A stretch of DNA of 64,000 nt, taken from Albula goreensis. Lineage: Eukaryota > Chordata > Actinopteri > Albuliformes > Albulidae. The first letter of the stretch is position 1; every line of letters starts with the position of its first letter. Under the pieces are notes generated by a model. That model saw only the letters and a list, made by a program, of their open reading frames with translations. It searched no databases and was not told the DNA's origin. Below are positions 24,077 through 36,769 of the stretch, in pieces. The position numbers and the translations under genes were made by a program. Location of the stretch: assembly GCA_022829145.1 (NCBI GenBank), contig CM040746.1, positions 18,061,332-18,125,331 of the forward strand. The letters are read 5' to 3'.

Positions 24077-24092
24077 ATTTTATATATATTTA
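24077..24092 (-). promoter_or_regulatory. TATA-like AT run upstream of adra1b
   Basis: On the minus strand this reads AAATATATATAAAATG. If used as a TATA box, transcription would start near 24050, giving a leader of roughly 680 nt. AT runs are frequent in this window, so this is weak evidence. Confidence 0.2.
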
Positions 24093-24100
24093 TTTCAATA

Positions 24101-27100
24101 TTATTGCTTCTGTTTGTGTTAAAAATGAATAAATCAAAGTGACATTGTTAAGATCAATCATTACAATGCATAGCAATTCAATAAAACGCAATGCTGACAT
24201 TCGTAAATAAATTTGAAACAGTAGCATTAATGGGTTTCGTTATACACACTCCTGTTTGAAAGAACAATTTAACATAAAATCACAGGATAGATCGCGCACG
24301 TGTCTTTTCATGTCCTTTACCTCGCGGACATGGAACGTCAAAAGACAGTTGTGCAACATGTGGTCCCTTTTATCACCTAGGGAAACATTTTCAAGTGGCT
24401 GAGAAATAGGTGGTTAAAACAATTTCGCTTGCAGTCATGTTGTAAATCTTCGTGATGCCTTTCTGGAAACCACAGTTAAAACATTACAGAGGAAAGAATC
24501 TTTGAGTCCAGATATGTCAATGGTTCATTTATAATTGTACAAACTATCTAAATCGCTGAACGGGCCAAAGATCAAAGCGAAACATAGCCGTTCATGTAAA
24601 CTATTTGGCAGCCTCTGATTGAATATTCTGTTTAAGTGATTCAAGTGACCTATTGGAGGGATCGAATAAAGAATGAGATTTAGACTAAAGGTGGGAGGGT
24701 CTACCTCTGACTTTGCATTCAAAAATGAACTGCAGTAAATGAATACCAACAGCAGAATTTCAGAACAATACCGACTGGTATCCCAAAGGCTATACAGTCA
24801 TATCAGTCTGTTTGTTTTGTATTGACTGAAGGAAAAACATACAGCTGGACCAATATACATGAAAATTTTAATTTAGTTTAGTTTACAGCCAATACAAGGC
24901 TGATTTTTCCCCAAGAACAGAAGTATTTCTTTCATTCAAGGATAACAAAAGTCTACAGGTAGGCCTACAGAGTTATGTTGTATATCTCCTGACCAAGGGC
25001 TGTGAGAGGAATATAGGCCCCATTTAAATCTGTTTCTGGTCTGTCTGACTCAGCTGCTTTTTTATCTGTACTATCTATTCAATCTGTTCAATCACTCAAG
25101 TACCCTTTCAGACACACAATATCTGGAAATATTACATACAGTAGTTAATGAAACAACACAGTCTATCACAGAGCGTCATAAAAGGAAAAGTATAACAATA
25201 ATATTTGGTGCTTTTCAAATGAATGTTTTGGCTTTTCATAAAAATTCAACAGAAGGAGTAAACATCCTTTTTTTTTTTTTACTGAGGTGAAGGGTCACCT
25301 CCCTGTGGATGAGCCATGAACCTTGTTAATCCTTATTTTTCCTTATAATTAGCTGAAGCATTGGTTGTCATCAGTGGATTGGCCCTGGAAATGAGCTGGA
25401 TGAGGGTGTAACTGAAGTTTTAACTATGACTGGGCGTCCCGAGAGTCGACACACAAATGCACGAGTGAGACCTGGGGGGGAATTAATTGGGTGTATTCCG
25501 TTACTCATTGCACAACAGCATCTCCTCATGTCAGTCAACTGGACAACTATGAATATGTGTACAATGTAATTATTTACTGATACTTTTCCAAAATGTTATC
25601 ATGTAGCCATCTGAATTTAGCATAATTACGTTATCTGTGGGCTACTGTCTGTCTTCATTGCAATCATTTAGCTGACACTTCTATCCACAGCGACTTGCAG
25701 TTGATTAGGCTATCCAAGGGCCAATCCCCCCTGAGAGCAATGTGGGGTTAGGGGTCCAACAAGTGGGGTGAGTACACAACTTGTCTTTTGACAAGTCCAG
25801 AGGACAAAGTCAGAGCTAAGATTTGATCACCCACCACCAAATGAGTACAGGGGCTTATGGGTATTCTCGAGCCCATCCAAAACCACTTTGCAAGTATGTG
25901 GTATTTATGAAAGTGAATTTAAAGCAAAAAAGCAGCAGCCACTGAAAGCCTTTGAGCTAACTTTGTTGTTATAAGCTATTTCAGCTTTCCCAGAAGAATT
26001 AACTCTTATGTGCTAATAACTGGATTTTTTATGTTCCTCTCTAACTGCACAAAACACAATAGATAAGGACGTGGGGAGGAAACATGTCAGAAAATAAATT
26101 AAAAATTTGTAAATGCAAAAATGAAAACAGAAGAGCTGTCTTCTGAATAGTTTCATCACAACACCCACATGGTCTAAATGTGATATACAGGATAAGGCTG
26201 TCTTAATTTCTGTGATTACTATCTAGAGTCTTATTGTTGGTCCTTCTGTGAACATTGTATGCATTGTTTTAAGCTGATGCTGCTCAGGCCTCATGTTTTA
26301 AGACAAAATATGAAATTGTTGTGGGTGGGATTGCTGTGATCACTAGAAGGACTGCTTGGTTGGAAGCCAGGGAAACAGAGTGGATGAGGGATGGGGCACT
26401 TATACAGTATTATGAGCACAACTATGCTGTTCCGAATGCTGGTCTTAACCTGTGCTATAATTTAGTGTTCAAAATACATTGTTCCACTCTGCCTCTGAAG
26501 GGCACATAGACAGGAAGGGGCGGATAACTGGAAGAAAGCAGGAGCTGAGAAATTGCGCAGTGATTATGAAAAGAGGTTGAGGAGATAATGATTGCCAGCT
26601 CACTGTGTGTGTTCTCCTGTTCTCTGCAGCCTTAAAGTGTGGGATTTATCCATCCTTGGGTATGACCACTATCACTCCTGTAGTTTCAATTCAATCACCA
26701 TGGTCTAGTCACAGGCAGGTTCTTGTAGCAGCTGCAGCTTGGCCAATCTCATGCCATGATGTCATGCTTGATGTTCAAGCCCCTCAAGGAGTAAAATTTG
26801 ACAGTAGTTAAAAAATTGTAAATTGTCTGAATGCCCATGGGAATTTGACATTTCAGCTTCAAATTATCCTCACATTGATTGAAGGCAGGTTCACATTAAC
26901 AATATAGGCTACATGCAACCATGTCAGAGAGGAGTACAGGAGCAGGATGTGTTGTAATTAGTAGATACTGTAATGTTGCTGCTTAGAAAAGGTCCTGTTG
27001 ATAACCTAACCCATTCTTGCCTGGGGCAAGGAGAGAGTACAAAAAGGGCCGTGTTTCCAGTAAGTGTCTGAAAAATTGCAGACAGTTGTACATTTTTTAC

Positions 27101-27225
27101 CCACAGATAAGCAGCTCTTCCTGAGGCACATCAAAGGAACTCCTAATCCACACCTTTTAGACGTTTCTATATTTCTTGCTTGAAAAAGGACTTGAAAAAG
27201 GACACTGCATCAATGTGTCACACAT

Positions 27226-27227
<2 letters not shown>
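24101..27227. other. Upstream intergenic DNA, proximal part
   Basis: No gene seen. It holds a CACGTG E-box at 24298-24303 within GCGCACGTGT, a 12-nt poly(T) near 25268, and a fish-type short repeat at 25660-25842. The open frames here are short and show no family. Confidence 0.5.
25660..25842. mobile_element. Short nonautonomous fish repeat (MITE/SINE-like)
   Basis: Contains CATTTAGCTGACACTTCTAT then CCACAGCGACTTGCAG. This is a diverged form of the widespread fish box reading roughly TTTAGCAGACACTTTTATCC plus AAAGCGACTTACAG. Later it has GGGGTTAGGGGTCCAAC, also typical of that family. The exact boundaries and class are uncertain. Confidence 0.6.

Positions 27228-27302
<75 letters not shown>
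27228..27302. repeat. (TA)n dinucleotide microsatellite
   Basis: About 37 uninterrupted TA units. It is likely prone to cruciform formation and length polymorphism. Confidence 0.97.
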
Positions 27303-27303
<1 letters not shown>

Positions 27304-30300
27304 CCAGCATCCAGTTTTTAAGCGTGATTTTCATGTGACACAAATGCTATAGTACCCATGGTACTATATACTTTTTGTCAATGACTTCAAGACTTCAAGA
27401 CATGGAATATACATAAATCATAAGATTTCATCCATCTGTATGGTTTTGTACAGGAGAGTGCTCTCATGTTCTAGTGGTCTAGAACATGGCAATGCATGAA
27501 AATGTGATTCAGCAGCTTATGAAATTGAAAGGTGCTGTCCTAGGATTTTACACACTTGAGCTATGTGAATGTGATGTCCCCAAACTTCTCTTACAACCCT
27601 CACACAATCATGAATTAGTTGTATTACTTGATGTTGATAATAGCTAAAAATGACAAAAATTCACCAAACAGAAGCTTATTGAACTTATGCAGAGGAAGAA
27701 TCTCATCAAAATCTGTTTTAGATATTTCACCTTCACCCTAACTTGTGGCCAGCTCCATTAATTTCCTTTTTTATTATTAATTCTGTATCATGTTTTTACA
27801 GCTGAGGGCATTCTCACAGAGTAAATCTCATTTTGGACTTGCACTTCTATTGTAGGCCAACAGCTACATATTAGCTAACATTTACATATGAACCACCATA
27901 GGGAACTGTGCTGTGATCCCCTGAGGTGATGGAATATCACTGCCATGGCACCAGTTCAAAACTCAAGACACCTCTCTCCCAGCAAAGACGATGAGGTCCT
28001 TGGTTACATCCTCAGACTACATCTCCATTAACCTAACCCTGCTATGATTTTGAACAGAAGTGTAGTCACAGACATTGTTTCAGTTGATATTGGACTATTG
28101 TGAACTTTTATGAAAAACGTACATCCAGCTGAATCTGAAACAAATCTCCTGACACACATTTGGTGGAAATCACTTAAGTTATACGAGGAGTTATGTGGTC
28201 CTAAAGCCCCTGGTGTTCTTCACATGAAGCCCACTTTCAAGTAGCTTCTTTTTAGCACCTGTTCTAATTGCAGCTCAGTGGGTCAGCCTCAATCAGGGCA
28301 CAGCAGGTGTATATCCATTACTCATTACTCAAATGTAATTTACAATTTAAATGTTCCTCCCCTCCATTGATTTATTGCCTGTTCCATTAATGGTGAATGA
28401 CTGACATCTTGATTTCTAGTGAACAATACCCCTTTCAGATGTACCCAGACCCTTTTTGTAATAATCAAATTTGTCAAGAATGATTTCCCATGATGCTTTA
28501 GAGCGGGCCATTAGAGCATTGAGACATATCCATGGCATCTAAGTTCATTCCTCAGAAACTAGAGGGAATATAATTTCATCTGTATGTTACAATGTTCATG
28601 AGAGCAAAAAGTTTAGTTTTGACCTCTTGAAGTTTATTATGTGGGTAGCCATTTGTCTCTGCATATAAGAAATAATCCAATCCCAAATCAAGCAAAACAA
28701 TCTTGAGATTACTTTACTTGGCATAGACTACAAAAATAATGGAGGTAGTTCTAAGTAAGCCCTTGATTCTTGTGTTTATACTCAGTTTTTATGAGGTATG
28801 CAGTCCTGGATACCTCATAAATTTGTTATTCTTCTCCCTGTTTGGAATGCCAAATCATATTCAGCAATCATGCTCATAGCTACAACCTCCACTATACATT
28901 TTTTTGGGTCAACAAAGAAACAGATGCACTCGCCATCTGAAAAAAATATGATTTTGGTTAGAATATGTTTTAGCTCTGCAGTCCATGAATTCAACATACA
29001 GACATCAGTCAGAGGAAGCCGCTTCATGAGCAGAGTATTAGCAGCAGACTGTGGGTACCCAGCTGACCAGCAGGGAGAGTGGTGAGGCACAGACGTCTCT
29101 GTGCACACCACTCACTGCCATGCCACGCTGTGCATGCAACATTCTAGTGGTAAGAGAATGGGACCAAAAGAGCTTTATCTTTGTTTCATTTATGCTTACA
29201 TTTTACAGGAATATGGTGAATAGCACTTTGAACTATCTTACACACAGTGTCATAATACTGCAAACATGCTCTTTCATGTTTGAAAACTTTGGAATACAAA
29301 CCATGAAATCCAATAAGGAAATTTGTACTCTGTGGTAAAATGGAGCACTGGTTTGTGTCTTGGCATTCACGAAGGCTCAAGGTGACAGGCATTAATTTAC
29401 ATTATTTATTTATTTTTAAAAGGATTTTGTCTTGCAATCTTTATGGAAGAACCACAGCCTAATTTGAGAACAGATTCAGAGCTCCATTTTGGGTTTTTTT
29501 TTATAGCAATCACATTATTATTATGTCCCACTGAGCAACCATAATGGAAAATGATCAACATGTCTCAAGCAATGAAAATTAAATAATTTCTTCCATAACA
29601 TCTTCCTTCTCCCCTTTCTCATTCCAGGCAATACAAAATCATTCTGAGAGCTTTCACCTCCCTTGACTGAAGTGAAGCTAATTTCTTTTCAAAGGAGGCA
29701 TGAAAATGCTTGCAAAATGTCTTCTGACAGCTTATTTCATTTTAATAAAAGTTAATATATGTTTTGGCCATTTCTTCAGCAAACGGAACTGACATGGCTT
29801 GATACTGAGGTGCAGGACATTCAATAGAGTTCCAGGTCCAAGAGTAATTGTTTTTCCCATACTCCTTAGTCTGTGGCATAAGCTTATTGAAGGATGTGCC
29901 TTTCCAGCTGTGGGATTGTTTTTTCTTTTAGTTGCTCTACCAGCTCTTTGACTGCAGTGGACGAAAATGCCAGAGACACACTCAGGGTGATGTGATACAG
30001 CCAAACATCTTGACAATATTCCCAGATTCTGTCCTTTAACCTTTTGCATCTCAACACACATTAAAGCATTCCCATGCGGAAGCCTTTTCGAAGTGGGTGG
30101 ATTTGGGTATCAGTTGTGATACGCCTTAGAGAGATAAGACAGGGCCCTTTTACTCTGTTAGAGATTAAAGATTTAGAGAATGGGGTTTGAAGTGAGTAGG
30201 ACAGCCTGGGGCCAAGTTCTTGTCACTAGAGCTGGCAGTTGCATCAATCTCTCTACAGGGTCAAATCTTACGCCTCCAACTAGGGACTTGGATCAACTCT

Positions 30301-33300
30301 GCAGTCCTATTCCACCATCTGTCAATCTGTTACGGGTCATAAAAATTAAGAAAAAATGCACTACCAATGAGTCATGATTAACTCTACAGAGCCAATACTA
30401 CAATGACATAATGTTTTTTGTTAGATGTCAAGAAAATGTTGTGTTTTAAATAATTTTCAGCTAATGGTCAGCCAAAAGAATAAGTTCTTGCACTTGTACA
30501 CACACTCACACACATACACAGAGGGAGAGCTGACTGAGGGATGCTCTGTTTTTGGCAGATCTTGGCTCTGGTAGTCCCAGCTGTCATGGAGAGAAAAGCG
30601 CCATGAGAGAATCTGTGTGTTTTCCAGTCCTAAGGGTGTCACATTCATTTCACACCCACATTGAGGCAGAGGCTCCATTTTTCTCTCCTCCATCCAGAAA
30701 AACGTATCTCAGTGGCCCACGAAGTGACAGGCCTGCCTTGTCTGCTTATATAACTCAGGCCACTGTGCATTTATCACCACAAGCAGATATAAAGCCCTCT
30801 GCAGCCACTGGGTATGCACGGCTGCTGTCTGTGTTTCTGAGCTCCAGGATCAAGAGGCCAGTTGCCAGCTGCTCAGAGTTGATTTTGTCCCTTCACAATG
30901 GAATGGAGTGGAGCAGGTTACGTGAACACTAATGGGGCTCACCTATGGATTTGTTCTTCAATTGACACCAGCAGTTTTGCCACAATTTAAAAAATGGGGA
31001 ATATGAAGTGCTGAGATGGCACTTGGGATGGACTGAAGCTGGGCGTTTGCTACTCTTTCCCATGTGAATAAATCTTGCTTGCCTGGCACTGTGGGTTTGG
31101 CAGGCTCACAATACTTACAGGCAATAAAGTCCACAGACTGTAACACTTTAGCTTCTAGCGCAGAGTGCAAACTGATTGCATAATCATAGCAACCTATGGA
31201 CACCATGATCAAAAACTGTTTTCTTAACATTTTAACTCATAAATTGTTACTATTTAGCAGACATCACAACTCTGGAAAGTTACAGTATAAAAGTGCCCTA
31301 ACTGCTGTCATTCACCATTCACTGGCCAATGGTCAACCTTGTAGCCCCAGCTTTCTCTCTCAAAATATCTTAAAGCAGCCTGTTATAGTAGCCCTTGAAT
31401 TATAGGAGGCCTGGATTTTAGATAACTACTTCATGGAGGGGAACGTATATTTCTGAGATACACACAAACACATATGGTTGTAAGAACTTGTGTATTTGCA
31501 ACAGAATATTACATTACATAAATTACTTAAACAGAAATAAAACTAATATCTTACAGTTAGTCATAAATGCTGTTTCTCCAAAGATTTCTTGATCCAATGA
31601 AAGAAATGCCATATTATCTTTCTGATACCATTGTAAATCCTCTGCTCACTGCTCATACAGTATGTGTTAAGAAGTGTTGTATAACACATGGGACTACAAG
31701 TACCTTGTGATTTAGTCAAATCTGTTATGCTTTTTATGTGCTTTTTGAGATAAATACACTACAGTGACTTACTTGCTCAGGGGAAAGGGGTCCAAGAAAT
31801 TTAATATCATGGTTCCAAAATCGTCTGAATTGCACTCACTGTCCTTTGCCTCATGCAGCCTCATGCAGTGAGTGACCATAATGCATTTAAGGACAGTCTC
31901 GCTGTCCCAATGTTATCACGCGGTATCGTGTACCTATCGTCCCTCGATGGTTGCTGATGGTATGAATTATAGTCCATCATTCTTGTGATGGGGAAAGCAC
32001 GCCTGTGCTGAGAGTTCAGGAGCAGTACCCCAAAATATATTTTTCGTCCTTCAGAGAAAGGGGGGACAGGAATTGTGCTCGTCATGAGCACAGCTGGAAT
32101 GTTCCATTGCGCGCCTCCATCCGCCTGTCTCTTTAGGTGAAAGTGAACTTGTCTTGAACTAATCAGCTTTTCCAACTGTGTCTTACACAATTTTTTCTTG
32201 ATTTGTGTTTTTCTTGATGGATTAATGGAATTGAGGGACACTGTGTAGGTTTATCAAACTTTTTACTCATAATTACCTCTGTCTTCATCATGCATCTTTT
32301 TTTTATTTCTCTTTGAATGAAAGTGTAACTAGCAACAATAATTCCCTTCAGGTCTGTCTTTGTACCTTCATGAAATATGGGAATGATTGAATAATTGATT
32401 GCATATATTTGATTGCTGTTTTATGAGAAATGTGTGGCCAACCAGGAGAGGCGCAGGTGACAAGAATTTTTTTCTGCCAAGCCTTGGTCATTGGGTGTAT
32501 GTCAGATATGGTTGAAGAGGATCTGCTTATGCAGATACATGGTTTTCTTTGTCCATGTAACTGTTGATATTTTTATTGTGTTTAATGCCTGTTTCTTTTT
32601 TATCAGATCTGCAATAAATCTTAACTTTCTGCTCAATTTGTAACAGCTCCCTGTAGCCTCAATGTAGCCTTGGGTGGTATAGTCAGTACTTCATAAAATA
32701 TCCACCAAATGTCGCAAAAACACAGAACTCCATCGTACAAATAGTTGTACAACAACCAGGATTTATTAAAAATATGATGTATAATGGACAATTTAAGGAC
32801 ATTTTACACTTTTTGCACAGCTTTTGAAAACAAATTTTTCCATGCTTTTCTCTTTTTGTCAGTGTTATCAAATAATTTGTTGTACTCGTGTAAAAAGCCA
32901 TACAGCCATAATTGGATTGTAGTGTAAAGTGTGTAATGGATCCCAAAAAGAAGCTTTTCTTTTGGACAATAATAATTTAAGTCTTCCGCATTTGTTTTGG
33001 AAAACTGGTATTATCCACCAAAAGGTATTTATGGATAACCTCTATTGATCATTGTATGCGGGAAAGTTTGACAATAACATTCAAATGCGTATTTTTGTAC
33101 TATTATTTCTGTCATTGGTGGAATTAAAAAGGAACCCATTCACCCCTGATAGTATTGAAACTTCATTGAAAGACTGACTTTTAAAAACAAGGAAGGCTAC
33201 GCATTTCAATGACTTGATCATAATAGTGTTGTTTACATGATAGGGCCTTCAGTTTCAAAATGATTAGAAGTGTGTCAAATCAGTATCTTTTCAATAAGAA

Positions 33301-35313
33301 TAAAACCAATCTGTTCCAGAACATCACCATTTCTATAACTCTTAGGGATCTAGCAACCTTTAATAGTTTCATGCAACAGGTGTATTGTCATTATTAGTAC
33401 ACTGCCATCAACTTTCAACAATAGCTCTGAATATTAAATATCTTGTCTAGTATGTTTCATCTTGCCACATAAAGCTTGCAGATCAATGCATTCTGGGATT
33501 TCAGTCATTTAGGAAATTAAGAAATGTAAGAGTTGAGTTCTAAAGTAATTGTATAGGAATTTGGCCCTCAGCAATACAGTAAAAAGGTCCTTTGTAATGA
33601 ATGCCTTTTGTGCCTTGCAATGCAGAAGTAATGCACACTTGGCATCCAGGCCGGAACAGTTGCAGCCACCATTCCGAGATGAAATCTTTAAATAGTGTCT
33701 GCTCACTTCCATGATGAATTTACTGCTGCCATGTAAAATAAAAAAGCTTTGCAAGCAAAGATTTTAGATTTTGTGCTGGTACTTTCTTATATGTTGATAC
33801 TTTCTTATAAATGCAATTAATTGCATTTATAAAACAGTTATTCATAAATATTTATAAATAATCCAAGCCAAGTAGGCCCACTGACAAATGCTGCACTCAA
33901 GGCAACTCAGGACCATTAAAAAAAACAACATCCGACTTGTGTAACTGAACAGTCATCGACAGTTCTGTGCTGTCTTGAATTCAGCAAAATACTTATTACA
34001 ATAAGTACGGGAGAGTACCTGTCACTACAATGCACTATGAAGAAAACATTTTATTGAACAAAAAACACTTCATTAAAAGATGATGAGGAAGCTCATGTGA
34101 ACAAATTCAGTAAGTTTTGTCACAAAAATAGAGAAGAAAGGATCTGTCTGAAAATGGAAAATCTGTAAATGAAAAATTCTGCCGAATCTGAAAAGCTTTC
34201 TTGTTGACTTGTTTCTGATATGTGTGATTTATGCCCCAAAATAATAATTGTTTCCAGGGACAAATGGATGGCTTTAAAGCAGCTGACGACAAATTGCTGA
34301 AATGGGCAGATGTTGAGCACAAGCAGTTATGCACGCACAGTGTATGCAAAGAACTGGTCTGAACCAGCTGGTACAGTCCTCCAGCTGATGAGCAATCAAA
34401 ATGCTCATAGGTTGCATTTTCCCATCCTTTGCACCAGTCTGCAAGAACCCTCTTAGACACACAGAACAACACAACACACATTGCTTCTCATGATATTCAC
34501 ATCTGCTGAGTGGAGGGTCGCTAAAGCAATGCCTCACCCTGGCAGGTCTCTCCTATGAGCCTCCACTGCCTTTAGGTTCTGTAATGGCATCTAAATGTAA
34601 CATTCAGCCACTGTCACTAACTCTACAGAGCAAAAAGTTGGGTTAGGCACAATTAAGTCAAGTCAGAATTGTCCCCTATAATAAATTGATATTGTTCAGT
34701 TGATTTGCCCTCCCCCTTGTGATAGGGTAAGTGAATGAATGTCTGTAGCATAGCTTTGTTTTATTGATTTTTACATCAGATCATCATAATCAGTATTTAT
34801 TTATTCAGCCTATCACATTTTTGAGAATAGGATCTTCTTAAAGAGCACCATTTCACAATTAAGAAACTGTTCCCCAAAAAAACATTCTCCTGCCAGAACA
34901 TATTTTGAAGTCTCATTTCTTGTTTCTCACATGATCACAGAGGCTGGACAGTGTTTTAATGGGAATGTTCCAAGTGCAATATTGATGTGTTCAAAAACAC
35001 GGCACTTCCCTGGCTGTGAAATCAGGGGAAAGGTTTCACATGCTCAGTCATGTTTGCTATGATAGGAATACAAGGATCCATGCTTTTCCCAACATTGCAT
35101 GCCCATTTTTGAACCCAGACATCTTATTTTGAAAACTATGCTTCCCTTGAAAGCACTGAGAGGCGTGAGAGAGGGGCTACTCCAGACCCTCTCCCATCAT
35201 TTCCCTGTCCTTTCCCTGTTGAGGGGGCAGCTGTCACCACAGGGAATAGGGCCAGAGAATTTCCAAACATGCAATCAGCCCATATATCAAAACGGATATG
35301 CTCTTTGATAACA
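27303..35313. other. Upstream intergenic DNA, 8 kb without a recognised gene
   Basis: I see no exon chain or known protein family. Contents are ordinary AT-rich sequence, the 28-bp palindrome at 33805-33832, and a local CG-containing patch at 31900-32120 where a 126-codon minus-strand open frame has no recognisable domain. Confidence 0.45.
33805..33832. repeat. Perfect 28-bp palindrome
   Basis: Each half reads TTATAAATGCAATT toward the centre, with the axis between 33818 and 33819. Just to its left ACTTTCTTATA occurs twice (33781 and 33799). The centre GCAATTAATTGC presents two overlapping homeodomain TAAT/ATTA cores. Confidence 0.9.
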
Positions 35314-35900
35314 GAAACACAGCTCATCCACCTCCTGAGACACAGCTCATCCACCTCCTCCTGAAACACAGCTCATCCACCTCCTGAAACACAGCTCATC
35401 CACCTCCTGAGACACAGCTCATCCACCTCCTGAAACACAGCTCATCCACCTCCTCCTGAGACACAGCTCATCCACCTCCTGAGACACAGCTCATCCACCT
35501 CCTGAAACACAGCTCATCCACCTCCTGAAACACAGCTCAACCACCTCCTGAGACACAGCTCATCCACCTCCTGAGACACAGCTCATCCACCTCCTGAAAC
35601 ACAGCTCAACCACCTCCTGAGACACAGCTCATCCACCTCCTGAAACACAGCTCAACCACCTCCTGAGACACAGCTCATCCACCTCCTGAGACACAGCTCA
35701 TCCACCTCCTGAAACACAGCTCATCCACCTCCTGAAACACAGCTCATCCACCTCCTGAGACACAGCTCATCCACCTCCTGAAACACAGCTCATCCACCTC
35801 CTGGGACACAGCTCATCCACCTCCTGAAACACAGCTCATCCACCTCCTCCTGAGACACAGCTCATCCACCTCCTCCTGAAACACAGCTCATCCACCTCCT
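35314..35900. repeat. 23-bp minisatellite, 25 copies
   Basis: Twenty-five head-to-tail units begin GA(A/G)ACACAGCTCAT and end CCACCTCCT. Twenty-one are 23 bp and four (copies 2, 6, 23 and 24) are 26 bp through one extra CTC, which accounts exactly for 587 bp. Units vary between GAAAC, GAGAC and one GGGAC start, and three carry AACC instead of ATCC. The period is not a multiple of 3, so the array is not a coding repeat. Confidence 0.97.
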
Positions 35901-36309
35901 GAGAGGGGTACCTCCATATTTTCATACCCTCTGATTTATAATAGGTGGTTCTGGTGTTGTCCAGGTTACTGCGCTAGCAGTGGGTGTTATTACATGCTCC
36001 TTCATGCATCTTTATGAAATAGAAAATTAGAATGCACCATTTCAACAATAAGAATAAGGTGCTTCATTCATGGAATACAGAGACTTGTCAATGCCGACTA
36101 GTTAAACTGAACATCTGTTGCTCCTTTCATGAAAAAAGCACAACACCAGCTAATTCCTGTGAGCTGTAGCCATTTCATCTTTAGTGTTTTAGAATTACAC
36201 TCATAAATTTCTGAAGGGCTTTGTGTCTTAAGAAACAACAGCTAAATCACATTTGCATTGATAAAATAATGATCAAATGAACGTTCATGGCATTTCATTA
36301 ACATATCCC

Positions 36310-36330
36310 AAAAAAAAAAAAAAAAAAAAA
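36310..36330. repeat. Poly(A) tract, 21 nt
   Basis: An uninterrupted A run on the + strand. No recognisable retroelement body lies immediately to its left. Confidence 0.9.
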
Positions 36331-36661
36331 TTACAAATAGCTCTTTTGACATCTGACAGTGGCAGCCCCAGTGTGGACGAATGTATTTTCATCCTGAGAA
36401 ATTTTAAATGTTTTGAGATACAAACGTGGGTTCTAAGCTGAGGAAAAGGACAAAAATATCCTTTTTGGAAAGATTGTCTCTTGAGAATTATCATCTTAAA
36501 AGATAGTGTACATTTTATAAGATACTGGCTGTGAGCTAATTTGGTTTTTGAAGGTTTTCCTTGCCCTATTCAAAGATTTTCAAAATGAAATTACCATTTT
36601 ATGATATTGGCATTAAAAATATCATTATGAGTGCTTAGTCGCACACTGTGCACATGCACAT

Positions 36662-36769
<108 letters not shown>

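Larger units (their letters stand above)
23369..24100 (-). promoter_or_regulatory. Putative adra1b 5'UTR and promoter region
   Basis: Noncoding DNA immediately upstream of the receptor start, visibly richer in CG dinucleotides than the flanks. It contains a perfect CRE, an inverted CCAAT box and, at its far end, a TATA-like AT run. The transcription start cannot be fixed from sequence. Mammalian ADRA1B is known to use more than one promoter, so several starts are possible. Confidence 0.5.

Noticed and set aside
30552..30932. 126-codon + strand open frame
   Set aside because: No recognisable family, and low-complexity Ser/Pro content typical of chance frames.
35314..35900. Regular repeats considered as a CRISPR array
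   Set aside because: Units are contiguous without unique spacers, and the genome is a vertebrate; it is a minisatellite.
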